Below, piece after piece: positions 1 through 10,641 of a stretch of DNA of 64,000 nt. The notes below the pieces were generated by a model. That model was not told the origin of the DNA. It made no database searches and worked only from the letters and a program-made list of their open reading frames with translations. The stretch lies in the NCBI GenBank assembly GCA_029582165.1, contig CM055887.1, positions 11,211,190 through 11,275,189 on the forward strand, read 5' to 3'. Positions within the stretch are counted from its first letter, which is position 1; the number at the start of each line of letters is the position of its first letter. Made by a program: the position numbers and the translations under genes. The DNA comes from Portulaca oleracea. Lineage: Eukaryota > Streptophyta > Magnoliopsida > Caryophyllales > Portulacaceae.

Positions 1-59
1 GTGTCTTACCCAAAACATTTATCATTTTCGTAATTTTAAAATGAAAGAAAAATTGAATT

Positions 60-510
60 TCCAACTTTCAACAATTGGATAATAATAAATTTTTGGTTTG
101 TTTTTATATATGTATTAGTGATCTCGAACAAAGTAAATTCATATTTTTTAGACCATCATTGGATGTATATCCTAAATATTCTAGATTTTGACTTGTGTAT
201 GTTCCCAAATTTAACACAATACTTCCCAACTAATTATTAGTAAATTTACAAACTTTATCCAAAAAGAAATTTCGATTTATTTTCTAATTATGTGATTTCC
301 TATTTTATTCTTTAAAAAATCATAATAATTATTTGGATTCAAAAATAATTTAAAATTTCTTTTAGAAACTATGCTTCATAATCTTTCTAGGTTAAGAATG
401 AAAACCATTTGAAAATCTACAAATTTAAAAAATCCTAAAATGAAAAATATGGAGGTAGATTTGGTATCAAAAAATTACAATTTTTATTTTTTGGGATCTT
501 TAAGGTCCGT
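60..510. mobile_element. degenerate MITE related to the copy at 62275-62797
   Basis: This AT-rich stretch shares an ordered series of short blocks with the element at 62275-62797: AATTGGATAATAATAA near the left end, a middle block reading roughly TAAAAAATCATAATAATT followed by ATTTGGATTCAAAAATAAT, and GATTTGGTATCA near the right end. The order and spacing agree, so the two look like diverged copies of one long-inverted-repeat MITE family. The ends are too decayed to place exactly and no target duplication was found. There is no coding capacity. Confidence 0.4.
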
Positions 511-795
511 TTGAACCTACGAAAATAGTATTAAAAAAATAATTTGGAAAATGAGAATATTTTCCTTGTTTGGATTAAAGAAAAAAGAACAAAAAAATAG
601 TTAGAAAACTTCTTGGAACATTTGGGGAAAGAAAGAATAAAAAAATTTCCCTTAAAAAATGAGAGGAAAGTTGAAAGAAAAATTTTGGATCTAAAAGTCA
701 ACATTTCTTTTTTCATATCTCACGACTCTCTTGACTCTTGTTTCTCTCTCTCTAACACTGTAAATTATGATGTATAAACGATTGTACCAAACAAG

Positions 796-1562
796 GTGCG
801 AAAGTGTATCTTTTCCCTGTCAAAATGTATCTATTTACACTTCATATTGTAGCTTGCAAATAGTATGTTTTCTTTTGTCAAAGAGTAACTTTCCCTTGTC
901 AAAGTGCATCTTTTCCAGGTCAAGGTGTATTTTTTCTTTGTCACACTATGTATTCTTTTGTTAGAGTAGCTTTTTCTATGATAAACTTGTCGAAGTGCAT
1001 CTTTTTTCGTGTCAGCGTGCATCTTTTCCGTGTTAAAGTATATTTTTTTTACTTTTCAAAGTACATCTTTCATTCTTTCCCTTGTCGAAGTGCATATTTT
1101 AATTTCTTTGCCACTGTGCATATTTTCCTTGTCATAGTGCATCTTTTTATTGTCGAAGTGTATCTTTATCTTTTACTTGAAGGTCCATCTTTCCCATGTC
1201 ATAGTGCATCTTTTTCTTATCAAAGTGTATCTTTTTCTTTTCAAAATGTATTTTTCCCTTGTGAATGTGGATCTTTATGTTGTTAATGCGCATCTTTTGC
1301 CTGCCAAAGTGCATCTTTTTCATTTCAAAATGTTTCTTTTCTATGTCAAAGTGTTCCCTTTTCTTTTCAAAGTGCGTCTTTCCCTTGTCAAATGCATATT
1401 TCTTTGCAACAGTGCATCTTTTCCTTGCCAAAGTGGATCTTTTCCTTGTCAATCTTTATATTTCCCTTGTCAAGGTGCATCTTTCCCTTGCCAAAATGCA
1501 TCTTTCCCGTGCCAAAATATATTTGTCCATTTCGAAGTACATCTTTTCCTTTTCAAAGTGTA
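796..1562. repeat. degenerate 21-bp tandem repeat (minisatellite)
   Basis: About 36 imperfect copies of a 21-bp unit close to CCCTTGTCAAAGTGCATCTTT run head to tail. Copies differ by substitutions (CTTGCC, TTTTCA, AAAATGTAT, AAGTACATC) and a few small indels. Because 21 is a multiple of three and the unit lacks stops in several frames, long open frames appear on both strands with a seven-residue periodicity. They are by-products of the repeat, not genes. The array sits beside Tourist-like MITE sequence (1600-1790). Confidence 0.9.
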
Positions 1563-1599
1563 GGTGACACATAGAAATATAACCAATGAACCTATGTAT

Positions 1600-1790
1600 A
1601 CCATTTCCACGGTACAAGGTACAAGCGGTTGTACCGTATAAAAATGGCTCTTTTTCACTTTTCTCTCTCCTTACCTACCACACCGATCATTTTTTTTATC
1701 ATAAATTTTACCAAAACTTATCACACGCGTGTACTGTATCATATCACACTATCCACATTTTCACCATACTTTATTCACCGCAAAAAAAAA
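1600..1790 (-). mobile_element. Tourist-like MITE fragment, reverse orientation
   Basis: Read on the minus strand this segment contains GTGGTAGGTAAGGAGAGAG and a run of TATGGT/TGTGGT motifs that match the middle of the MITEs at 2050-2331, 3334-3618 and 61632-61852. It also carries the family's terminal-type motif GGTTGTACCGTATAAAA at 1628. The outer ends are not resolved, and the left side may have been altered by growth of the neighbouring minisatellite. Confidence 0.45.
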
Positions 1791-2049
1791 ATGATTTTAT
1801 TAGAAGAAAAGTTAGGGCTATTTAATTAATAAAAATTGAAATAGATCATATTGGGTTTCATTTTTCCAGAATACAATAATACGACCATTGTATTGGTAAA
1901 ACACTCCATGCATTTCTTTTTAATTGTCATCTGGATTTTATATCAAAAATTTAATTGTCAAGTTTCTAATAAGCCTCATTATTCATTGTATAAAAGTAAA
2001 GTTGTGATGCGAGATATTGTTAAAAAAATATGTTATTGTTATCTTTTAA

Positions 2050-2331
2050 GGCTCTGTTTTTTATATGGTTGGTGTGACGTGGTAATAGTGGGGTGCGTTG
2101 GAATTTGAAAAGGTGCGGTGAAGTGTGGTGAGTTATAGTCAAAGTTGTGTAGATGTGGTAGATGATGAGAGATAATGTGAAAAACGGAGGAGAAAAGTGG
2201 GGAGAGAGAAAAGTACGTAAAGAGATATATTGATAATGATTGTGATGTAGTGTGGTGAAATGCGGTAGAAATTACAGAGTGTTGTGCGGTGTGGTACCGC
2301 ATCTCAAACAACCGTATAAAAGAACAAAACC
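2050..2331 (+). mobile_element. Tourist-like (PIF/Harbinger-type) MITE
   Basis: A 282-bp noncoding unit with imperfect terminal inverted repeats: GGCTCTGTTTTTTATATGG on the left and the complement of CCGTATAAAAGAACAAAACC on the right. It is flanked by TAA at 2047-2049 and 2332-2334, the target duplication known for Tourist/PIF-Harbinger MITEs. The interior is GT-rich on this strand, with many GTGGT and GCGGT motifs. Family relatives lie at 1600-1790, 3334-3618 and 61632-61852. Confidence 0.65.
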
Positions 2332-2334
2332 TAA

Positions 2335-3333
2335 TAAGTTTATGCACTATTGTGCATGGAAAAAATATTTTGACACTCAAACCTTGGTAGGCTCTACTCT
2401 CTAGAATGATAAGTTAGGTTTATCCTATATTTTCCATATTTTATCTCACTTTATCTTATCTTACCCGAATTCTTAGAAAACACTCAAATCAATGTCATTT
2501 TATATTATTTTCTTTACCTTTCATTTCCTTACCAATCTTACTTTACCTAACTTAATCCTACATTCCTACTACTCTAAAGAACATGACCATATATAAAAGT
2601 TAATTACTTTCTCATTCTCATTTTATCTATCATTTTAGTTTATGTGTCAATCAAACTTTTATAATTAATATCTCAACATATATAATATTTTATTAGACAA
2701 AAGTAATATTATCAAATTGGTAATAAAAAATATTATCATAAGAGTATAATGTTGTAATTTTTTAATAAAATATTACATAAAGATAGATAATGTAGTATTT
2801 AATTATTTGTTACAGGACAATTATAATGAAGAGAAGGGAGTATATATTTCAAAAGTCAAGGGACCCACCTTAAAAAAACACGTGCTAGACTTGACAATCA
2901 CTCGGATTGAATTACTGAAAATTATTATCTCTTCATTTATTTTGTTAGGTACTTGGTACTTGTTCCTCAAAACATTTTTTTTTCCTTCTATTACCTCTGT
3001 CTTTTATTACATGTCGTTAAAACTAATTTTGAAAGTTTAATGTATCTAGGAAATAGGATAAGAAAACTAGATTTGAACAAATATTTCTTTTTACTCAGTG
3101 GGAATAAAAGAAAATATTTTTTAAAAAAATAAGATATATTATTCATTAATTAAAAATAACATGAATATTTTAATTATTAAAATTATAAAATTAACAAGTA
3201 AAAAGGATAAGATAATTAAGAAAATTTGATACAGGAAATAGTAAAAAAAAAAGAAACATTTCATTATGATGTCTACTTGTGTGTGTATTTTTTTGTTTTT
3301 AATGAGATACATGCATGATATAGATCAATCTTA
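2335..3333. other. AT-rich spacer, no feature seen
   Basis: This kilobase is strongly AT-rich with short A and T runs. I found no convincing coding frame, RNA gene, or terminal repeat. Confidence 0.5.
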
Positions 3334-3618
3334 CCCTACGATGTTGTTCTTTTGTACGGTTGATATAGTATGGAAATGGTACGGTGCAGTATAGTGAAAT
3401 TGTAGAAAGTACGGTAAGATGTAAAATGGTAATGGTATGGTAAAATTTATGGAAAATGTGATTGATGTGGTAGGTGAGGAAATAAAATGTGAGAAACAAA
3501 GTAGAAAAGTGAATAGATATACTGGCAAATGATTGTGGTATGGTATGATAAAGTGTGGAAGAATTTGAATGGTAAGGTGATTTGTGGTGCCACACCGCAT
3601 CATACAAAATAATAGAGG
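3334..3618 (+). mobile_element. Tourist-like MITE, second plus-strand copy
   Basis: This segment contains TTGTTCTTTTGTACGGTTG near its left end and GGTGCCACACCGCAT near its right end. Between them are repeated TATGGTA/TGTGGTA motifs and a GTGGTAGGTGAGGAAATAA block shared with the other family members. The exact ends are degraded. The right end reads GAGGC followed by TAA, compatible with a TAA target site. Confidence 0.5.
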
Positions 3619-4700
3619 CTAAGGTAAAAAAAAAAAAAGAAAATGCACTACATAATTGATTTTTGTGCCATCAATATGTATTTATGTAATAGGACAATGA
3701 TACACATCTTGATTCAAGATGGTTAATAATCATCTTGAATTGTCTATATTTCACATTTTTTTAATTTTTAATAATATTTTCTCTAATAATTATGTATATT
3801 TATCAACTACAAGAATATAGTACTTATTTGTTAGGTCAAAAAATATAAATAATAGCTAATTTTATCAATCGTAGTAGAAAATGTACATTTTATGCATAGT
3901 TTTATATTTATAAAAAATATAAATAAATATTTTTATATTATTTATAGGTTATAATATTCCTCAAAATAATAAAACATACATTTATAATGATTTAAATATA
4001 TTTACATTTAACTTTAAAAGTAATTTAGATGAAATGTAAGATGACATCTTATATAAAAATATTTATCATTTTGCTACATAATAATATAAATATATCAAGT
4101 TAACATTTCGAAGAAACATTCCACTTGGTAATAAAACAAATTTCAAACAGTGGGGTCTACCGAAGAAATGTAACACGTTGGAACAGAAGGTTACATGCAT
4201 CTTTTGATTTTTACAAATCTTCCAAATGGATGATCACATCACAGCTGGTGGCAATTAGTTCATAGTTTACAAACAATCAAATTTAGTTTTGGACAAAAGC
4301 CACCTCTTAAGAACAGACCTCACAAAGAATTATCACTGCCACAAATAAATAAAGAAAGAAAAGAAAAGGAGAGCTTAATTAGAAGGCGAAAAATTATTGG
4401 GGCCACGAAAAATAATGGAGACCAACGTTACCTTGTTAAAGGACAAATATAATCTGACATGTGCATTTTCAGTTTACCATATATTGTTGTATTGCATTAA
4501 TTGGATAAGAGAGCCAGAACTTATCATCATAGAGTCGCAATGACAACGTGGATAGGAGGAATATACTACTACATGCATTCAATCTTTGTATCACTCCAGT
4601 TATCTTTCATGATTATAGGTTGACAAAAGCTAATTTGATATGATTAGCGAATGATTAGCGACTCAAGACCAACTCATCCAAGTTTTTAGTAAATATATAC
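3619..4700. other. AT-rich spacer, no feature seen
   Basis: I see no coding frame, repeat pair or RNA gene here. The sequence becomes slightly less AT-rich between about 4130 and 4620, but nothing in it is recognisable. Confidence 0.5.
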
Positions 4701-4968
4701 AGGGAAATTGGAATCTAATAAACCAACTTTTGGGGGTCCTTTGAAATAACGAACCAACCTTAAAAATTAATTTACAACGAACCAACCTTGTCATGTTGAT
4801 TTTTTCAACAAACCGCCACCGAGTTTGACTCGTCGGAGAGCTGACGTGGCGGCGGTGCTCGCTTATGTGGAGGTGTTTTAGCCAAAAAAGAAAAGGAAAA
4901 CAATTTTTTTGCTGAGTTGGATTAAATAATCCAACTTTTTATTTTTTTTAAAAATCCACCTCAACCCC

Positions 4969-4980
<12 letters not shown>
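4701..4980 (+). repeat. left terminal inverted repeat of the 4701-6142 element
   Basis: It pairs with 5860-6142 across almost its whole length, with only scattered differences. Both arms include CTGACGTGGCGGCGGTGCTC and an AT-rich inner part ending beside a pyrimidine or purine tract. Confidence 0.9.
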
Positions 4981-5033
<53 letters not shown>

Positions 5034-5047
5034 CACACACACACACA
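4973..5047. repeat. (CT)n microsatellite followed by (CA)n
   Basis: An uninterrupted CT run from 4973 to 5031 passes into a short CA run to about 5047, at the inner edge of the left inverted repeat. A much shorter, interrupted GA tract sits at the mirror position (5852-5870), so the tract has probably expanded on one side only. Confidence 0.95.
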
Positions 5048-5284
5048 CCCCAGCCCAGCCCCCGACCCATCCCACCCCACCCACCCTCCCCACCCCGACC
5101 TCTCACACTCTCTCTCAACCACCCTCACCACTGCCACCACCACTCTTCGTCCCACTCTTCGTCCGACCTGGGGACAGAGGACGTAGGGCTCCCAAAAATC
5201 CCAAGTGGACCCAGATACCGGCGGGGGCGGTGGAGGCGGAGGTAGGGCTGATGCGATGGTGAGGAAGTGGTGGTCGTCCATGTC

Positions 5285-5720
5285 TCAGTGATGGGACTCA
5301 TTAAGGGTGGTGGTGGGGGTGTTGGTGGGGTGGAGGCGGCGGGGACGACGGAGCAAGAGGCAGGTGGTGGTGGTGCTGCTGCTGCTGGTTGTGGTGGGAA
5401 GATTCTTCGGTGGCGAACTGGAGGAGGGCGGCCCCGGTAGAGCGGAGAGAACGAAGGTAAAAAGAGTGAGCGACGGACAGAAATTGTCTACTAGTGGTGA
5501 ACATTTGGACGACTTGTTTGAAGGAGGTGGTGTCGGCTTGGACGAAGGTGGTCGGGTAAGGGTTGGATTCGGATCTGGTGATGGGTAATTGGGTCGGATT
5601 CTGGTAGGGTTTGGGAGTTCTGGGGGAAGGTAGAGGAGGAGGGTGGCTATGGCGGAAATTTCTGCCATGGTTGTTGTTGCAGCTGCTGCTTATACAGCTT
5701 GTTGGAGAAGGAAGAAATGT
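5285..5720 (-). pseudogene. captured fragment of a VQ-motif protein gene
   Basis: On the minus strand, codons at 5567-5502 read SNPYPTTFVQAD, then TTS, then FKQVVQM. This is the hallmark of plant VQ-motif proteins (FxxxVQxxTG core, small nuclear or plastid WRKY-binding regulators), in the subgroup with a PTTFVQAD lead-in. Upstream in the same frame (to about 5650) is a Pro/Ser-rich stretch containing SPRTPKPYQNPTQLPITRSE, as is usual for the N-terminal side of this subgroup. The expected LTG after the core is replaced by FTT, and the downstream frame is a His/Gln/Pro-rich tail ending near 5301, unlike the normal VQ C-terminus. I infer an incomplete capture by the surrounding Mutator-like element. 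It is unlikely to be a working gene. Confidence 0.7.
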
Positions 5721-5859
5721 TTGATTTGAGTGTTAGTCTGAGTTTGAGTTTGAGTCGCTATTGATGTGGGTGGAAAGGTAGAGAGAGAGAGTGAGAGGTT
5801 GGGGGTGGGGGGGGGGGGGGTGGGGGGAATGGGTCGGGGGCTGGGTTGGGGTGAGAGAG

Positions 5860-6138
5860 AGAGAGAAAGAAAAGGGGGTTGAGGTGGATTTTTAAAAAAA
5901 ATAAAAAGTTGGATTATTTAATCCAACTCAGCAAAAAAATTGTTTTCCTTTTCTTTTTTGGCTAAAACACCTCCACATAAGCGAGCACCGCCGCCACGTC
6001 AGCTCTCCGACGAGTCAAACTCGGTGGCGGTTCGTTGAAAAAATCAACATGACAAAGTTGGTTCGTTGTAAATTAATTTTCAAGGTTGGTTCGTTATTTC
6101 AAAGGACCCCCAAAGGTTGGTTTATTAGATTCCAATTT

Positions 6139-6142
<4 letters not shown>
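5860..6142 (-). repeat. right terminal inverted repeat of the 4701-6142 element
   Basis: Reverse complement of 4701-4980. The outer end reads GATTCCAATTTCCCT and abuts the TA microsatellite. Confidence 0.9.

Positions 6143-6205
<63 letters not shown>
6142..6205. repeat. (TA)n microsatellite
   Basis: About 30 TA units directly outside the right inverted repeat of the Mutator-like element. The left flank of that element also holds TATATA, so the element may have inserted into a TA-rich site. Confidence 0.95.
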
Positions 6206-6209
<4 letters not shown>

Positions 6210-6838
6210 ACAAAAGGGATGATTGAAGTATGTGGATTTTATTGAGGATATTTAAAAAAAAACAATTGATTATATTTAATTTTTTAAAAAGATTATATAA
6301 TATAATATTAATATGTATATGTTTGAATTGATGACTTATATATTAATGATAAAAAGTCATGTAATAAATTAACTTTTACATAACATCCCTTTGAAAAATT
6401 ATGTAGGAGACGGTAGACCCCATATTGTTGGGAATCAAAACTGTATTTGAGATGTGTTGCACTTTATATTGAATTGAAGATCTAATTTTCATTTAGGTTC
6501 AATGGATTGTCTAGCAAATACATGAATTTCTATATGAAATTTAGAATCTTCTTTCTAATTTCTCTCTATAACTCTTATTTTATTGTATTACATGTTAATA
6601 GTGATTATCTTCTTTTTTTTTAAAATCTAAATCAATAACAAATATCAATCAACCTATAATTTCCATTACTAGAATGTAATATCATCTAAACTTATATCGT
6701 ACATTTACAAATATTTTTTTTAACAAGATTGATTCTGCGGTACCACTATCAAAGTAGAACATAAGATTTTTTTTAAAAATAAAAATGATATTAAAAATTA
6801 TCAATTAATTTGAATACCAATTGCTGAAAGATAAACGC
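6206..6838. other. AT-rich spacer, no feature seen
   Basis: No coding frame or paired repeat was recognised. Confidence 0.5.
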
Positions 6839-7268
6839 TGTTGGAGAGACCCACCCACTTCAACCAAGACTTTTGGTATACAATTAAGTGAGATTTCATC
6901 TTACCAATTGGTGTCAAGAGGAGTAGCCCACTTGACTTATATATCACGTCATTTCCCTTTGTTTTTCCAATGTGGGACATACTCATGGAAGAAACCCAAC
7001 AATCTCCTCCTTCACACATGAGTCTCTCCCCCTTGATCAGAAACCTCTTTTTTTTTTCTTAAACCTAGCTGCACGCGCGCCATGGACCCATTGTCCCTGC
7101 TCTTGTCCATGGTGATTTTTTTATTGTACCAAGGCCCTTGGTACACAAGTTCAATGAGATTCATCTTAAAACCAATTGGTGTTAAGAGGAGTAGCCCTTT
7201 GACTTATATATCATGTCCTTTCCCTTTGCTTTTCCAATGTGGGACATACTCATAGGTGAATCCCAACA
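6839..7268 (-). mobile_element. TRIM retrotransposon relic (minus orientation)
   Basis: Two similar direct segments, 6839-7001 and about 7126-7268, match each other and the LTRs of the TRIM at 60743-61407. Shared blocks include ACCAATTGGTGT, AGGAGTAGCCC, TTGACTTATATATCA and CCAATGTGGGACATACTCAT. On the minus strand the 3' LTR (6839-7001) is preceded by a purine tract, and the interior (~125 bp) retains CTCCCCCTTGATCAGAA like the complement of the other copy's interior. The primer-binding site expected beside the 5' LTR at 7125 is missing, so the internal region has been deleted in part. TRIMs are short non-autonomous LTR elements with no coding capacity. Confidence 0.7.
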
Positions 7269-7645
7269 AACACCGTTGACACTTTTATCATTTATTAAGT
7301 TGGGTTTTATGATCCAACATTATAGTTATATAAAATTGATTAATAATACATGTTACACAAAATATTAGAAGGCTAATATTATATTAACATGATTATAAAC
7401 AAAAAAAAAATCAACTGAAAAATGGGATACATAGGTTTTGATCATACTTATTAATGAGCAAAACAATAATCATAAATTATGAATGACCAAACTCAACTAA
7501 TATAGGACGAAAATAGGAAGAAAAATACAAAATTGTTATTGAATAATAGTGTGATGTGTGAGTGACCATACTCTTACTTTTCTTAGTAATGAAGTATTCT
7601 TAGTGTGAAAATTCTACCATAGTTGAATTTTTTTCCACTATGATA
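7269..7645. other. AT-rich spacer, no feature seen
   Basis: Nothing recognisable beyond AT-rich sequence between the TRIM relic and the next MITE. Confidence 0.5.
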
Positions 7646-7655
7646 GTTGAAAGTT

Positions 7656-8216
7656 GAGTAAATTACATTTACCCTACCTGACATTTGTGGTAATAATTTT
7701 TACACACCTGACATTTGTGAAATAATTTTTACCTTACCTGACAATTAGTGAAAATAATTTTTAGTGATTGAATTCGGTTACTTCTTATCCGAAATGTGAA
7801 AAATGCCAGAATGCCTCTATATGACTATATGAATGTACCATGTTGCCCCTAACATTGAGAAGAAAATGACTTAAATGTCATTTTCATTTTCAAAATGGGG
7901 AGCGGTTGGGTTTTCGAAAAAATAAAGTAGAGAAAAAGTTGGGGTTTAAATGCCATATGAATTAATATTAAGGATAAAAACGTTATTTCATATTTAATTA
8001 AAAGTTATACGAATTAATATCAAGGGTAAAAAAGTCAATTCATACTTATCTTTTTAATATTCGCCTGAAAATCCAACAAAAATCAATTATATAATATCTT
8101 AGGAGGTTTAAGTGTATGAACACTTAATGTCAGGTAAGGTAAAAATTATTTCACAAATGTCGGGTGTGTAAAAAAATATTACCACAAATGTTAGGTAGGG
8201 TAAATGTAATTTACTC
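7656..8216. mobile_element. MULE-type MITE, copy 1, with perfect 10-bp target duplication
   Basis: This 561-bp noncoding unit starts GAGTAAATTACATTTACCC and ends with the reverse complement, with inverted repeats of about 95 bp that also contain ACCTGACATTTGTG and TTTTTACACACC. GTTGAAAGTT is duplicated exactly at 7646-7655 and 8217-8226. Long TIRs with a duplication near 9-10 bp point to the Mutator superfamily. A relative with the same TIRs and interior lies at 17036-17663. Confidence 0.85.
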
Positions 8217-8399
8217 GTTGAAAGTTTCTTAGTACTAATTTGAGTAAGATAAATTTCATTTGTTAAAAAAATTTATGTACCAACACATACAATTAACTAT
8301 TTCAACAAGTTATTGCGATCAAAATAAATCAATTTCAATATTTTAGGGTAGAACGATATGATACACTTTTCAACTTCGGTAGTTGAAAATGTTCTAATT

Positions 8400-8917
8400 A
8401 TGATAAAATTCTATATCAGATGAATTTTAGAGAAGATCATGGACACTTCTTCAATTGGAGTAATGAACGAAGGAGGAGACATGTGCCTTGCAGACAGTGC
8501 AACAAGACACACTATTCTGAAAATAAGAAGTATTTTTCTTGTTTATTGATGCGAGAAGCAAATATAAGTACTATATCGAGTAGTTCAAATATGAACGTTG
8601 GTTTCGTTTCTTTAAAAAGCATATTGCCATGGAAGGTGTTCATAGCTGGAAGTGCACTTACCACAGGTCCTCGCATGACAAGAAAAGTGATTGCCACAAG
8701 CCTTCACGTCGCAAAGATCAATGCTTGCCACCAGAAATTCCATGGCTACAATTTTTCATATAGTCAATAGCTAACTTTCCATGGCTACATCCTTGCCACA
8801 CTCACTTGTGCTACAGGGCTAATTTGAAGAAAAAATGTGGCAAGATGACTTTGACACGCGAATTTTGAACTTGTGCCACGAATTCTACCGTGGCACAAGT
8901 GATGATTTTTTGTAGTG
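8400..8917. mobile_element. CACTA-type terminus (truncated element)
   Basis: The segment ends TTTTTTGTAGTG at 8917, the form of a CACTA right end (inverted: CACTACAAAAAA). The last ~230 bp contain several inverted and direct copies of a subterminal motif around CTTGTGCCAC/GTGGCACAAG (near 8690, 8800, 8865 and 8890). No matching CACTAC start was found upstream, so the other end is lost or diverged and the left limit is arbitrary. The open frame here (8420-8767) has no recognisable domain. Confidence 0.5.
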
Positions 8918-9039
8918 AATGACTTAGTATTATGTTCAATACATGGAAGTTTAGTTCACATTACACTATCCATGATACATAGTGAGTCGTTACACTTTCG
9001 GTGCTGTAAGGCTTTATGTTTAAGTGAGTTTTTATGGCG
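8918..9039 (+). mobile_element. fragment similar to the interior 3' end of the LARD at 47297-51047
   Basis: The sequence TATGTTCAATACATGGAAGT...CACTATCCATGATACA...ATGGCGAGG aligns in order with 50219-50327 of the LARD-type element, ending at that element's purine-rich tract. It is therefore a relic of a related element, cut off at 9040 by the host LTR element. Confidence 0.5.
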
Positions 9040-9044
9040 AGGTT

Positions 9045-9936
9045 TGATCCATAATTCCAAGGGGTCCCTCACATCGGAGATAATAACAATGGAGAGGTCG
9101 GACTCATTTTTTCCCAAACCGAGTTCAGTCACTTTTTGAGTCTCAAATAGGCCGTTTAGGAAGGCTAAGAAGAAGTTAAGATGGGGTCAAGGCCAAGTTA
9201 GAGGATTAAAGTTGAAGAAATTGCAAGTTTGGGAAAAATTGGCACGGGAAAAATATATGTCTTCACTCTTTTGATCATAACTCATTCAATACAACTTCGA
9301 TTACCATGAAATTTGGTGTGCTTAGAGTACACACCGAGATCTTTCCATCAATATATTATATGACAAAATGGGAGTTAAAACGAAGAAGTGCGCTGGATGC
9401 GCCTTAGGAGGCACCAACCACGCCTAACCTTGACAACATTTTTTTTTCTCATTTTTTTCGGATGTGTTTTTCTTCCGTCCCCATATATATTGTATTGGAT
9501 TTCTTTGGAAAACTTAGACATTTGGAAGGAATATTGTAAACACTTTGAAGATGAATTTTCCTTGGGTATTTGAAAACCCTCTCCCAAAATCTTCATTCTT
9601 ACTTTATCCATTTTAATGGTGGTGCTAGTGGAGAGTTCTTTTTAGAGGTTGTGTGGTGTTTTTCTTTATCATAATCTTGGTGAGTTCCTTTGTATCTCTC
9701 TTTGGGTGTTGGTGGTTCTCCTTTATACATCCGTGGAAGGTCCTAGTTCAAGGTCGTGAGATTCTTTATCCTTGTTCATATCTTGTTGTTAATTTTGTTG
9801 TTGTTCTTTTTGTTTATGCTTAAAACCCTAAAAATGGAGGAAGATTATGAGTTCCAAGTTGGAGTTTTCTTAAACCCTAGGTTGATTATTGGTCCTTGGG
9901 TATTTAATCTATCTTTGCTAGTCAATTCACGGATCA
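9045..9936 (+). repeat. 5' LTR of host element
   Basis: It runs from TGATCCATAATTCC to CAATTCACGGATCA and matches 43841-44856 over its length. A TATA-like CCCCATATATATTGTATT is at about 9480. The short GC-rich stretch before it (about 9388-9426) is much expanded in the 3' LTR. Confidence 0.85.
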
Positions 9937-9938
9937 TT

Positions 9939-9956
9939 TGGTATTAGAATAAGGAT
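9939..9956 (+). other. degenerate primer-binding site
   Basis: TGGTATTAGAATAAGG two bases after the LTR is a decayed form of TGGTATCAGAGC, the complement of the 3' end of plant initiator tRNA-Met, the usual primer for this class. Confidence 0.6.
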
Positions 9957-10641
9957 TAGAACTAATGTTTATGGTGAAATATTTCCAGAATTTTAATGGT
10001 TGTTGTTCTTGAAGTTTGGGGTTTGTTCTTATTGATTTTGGGTGCAAAATTGATGCTTTATGGATGATTTTGGTCCCTTTATGTGTTAGGAGTATTCGGA
10101 TATCAATTTTATCAATTAGGTCCAAGTATTCATTTAGAATTGTGATTATTATTGAAGTTATGTGTGCCTAGAAAATTTTTCTCTGTTTTGGATTTTTGAT
10201 GTTTCTTGGAGTGTTTGGTTGAGTTTTGTTGTGAATTTTGATGGCCAAGTGAATTCTATACATGCCTAGTTGTTGTTGGTAGTGAATTTTGAAGAAATTC
10301 ATTGTTTTGGAGTTGATTTGGGTTGCAATTTTGGGAAAGTTCTTTGAGAGAGCTTGATGGTTGAAATTTGGGTGTTGGTGAATTTTCATGCTACCTCCAT
10401 GAACGTGTGAAGGTTGAGTTTGATGCTTAGCTTTGTGTGGTGAATGTTGTAATAATCTTGTTGCTGCTTGAACATTGGTTGGATATTCATTTGTGCATCC
10501 CCCATTGCCGATAATACCCAATTTTTTTCCCACAAAAAATTTAGCCTTTCTAAACTCTACAAAATTCCCTTAACCACAAAGAACCCAAAGTCTCATCCAT
10601 TCGTTTTTATCTTAGCCCATCGAATCCCTTAGCTCTTTAAA
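9957..10641 (+). other. untranslated leader of the host LTR element
   Basis: A TTG/TTTGG-rich, G/T-skewed stretch between primer site and first gag-like ATG. Similar G/T-rich leaders follow the primer site in the element at 51258-55675. There is no coding feature. Confidence 0.5.

Larger units (their letters stand above)
4701..6142. mobile_element. Mutator-like element with long TIRs carrying a gene fragment (Pack-MULE type)
   Basis: Two near-perfect inverted repeats of about 280 bp bound this 1.44-kb unit. The left one (4701-4980) begins AGGGAAATTGGAATC and the right one (5860-6142) is its reverse complement. Long TIRs around a non-transposase, GC-rich interior are typical of Pack-MULEs. 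A target duplication cannot be verified because the right flank is a long TA microsatellite. No transposase is present, so the element is non-autonomous. The interior carries a VQ-motif gene fragment on the minus strand. Confidence 0.8.

Noticed and set aside
767..1658. Several overlapping open frames on both strands
   Set aside because: They are produced by the 21-bp repeat, whose period is a multiple of three; there is no non-repetitive coding sequence.
4701..4985. Attempt to define a target duplication for the Pack-MULE
   Set aside because: The right flank is a TA microsatellite, so any apparent ATATATA match would be uninformative.
4878..5281. Arg/Glu and Gly/Val-rich frames across the CT tract
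   Set aside because: Translation of a microsatellite and GC-rich flank, with no conserved domain.
8420..8770. 116-codon frame as a gene
   Set aside because: It lies in CACTA subterminal repeat sequence and shows no recognisable domain.
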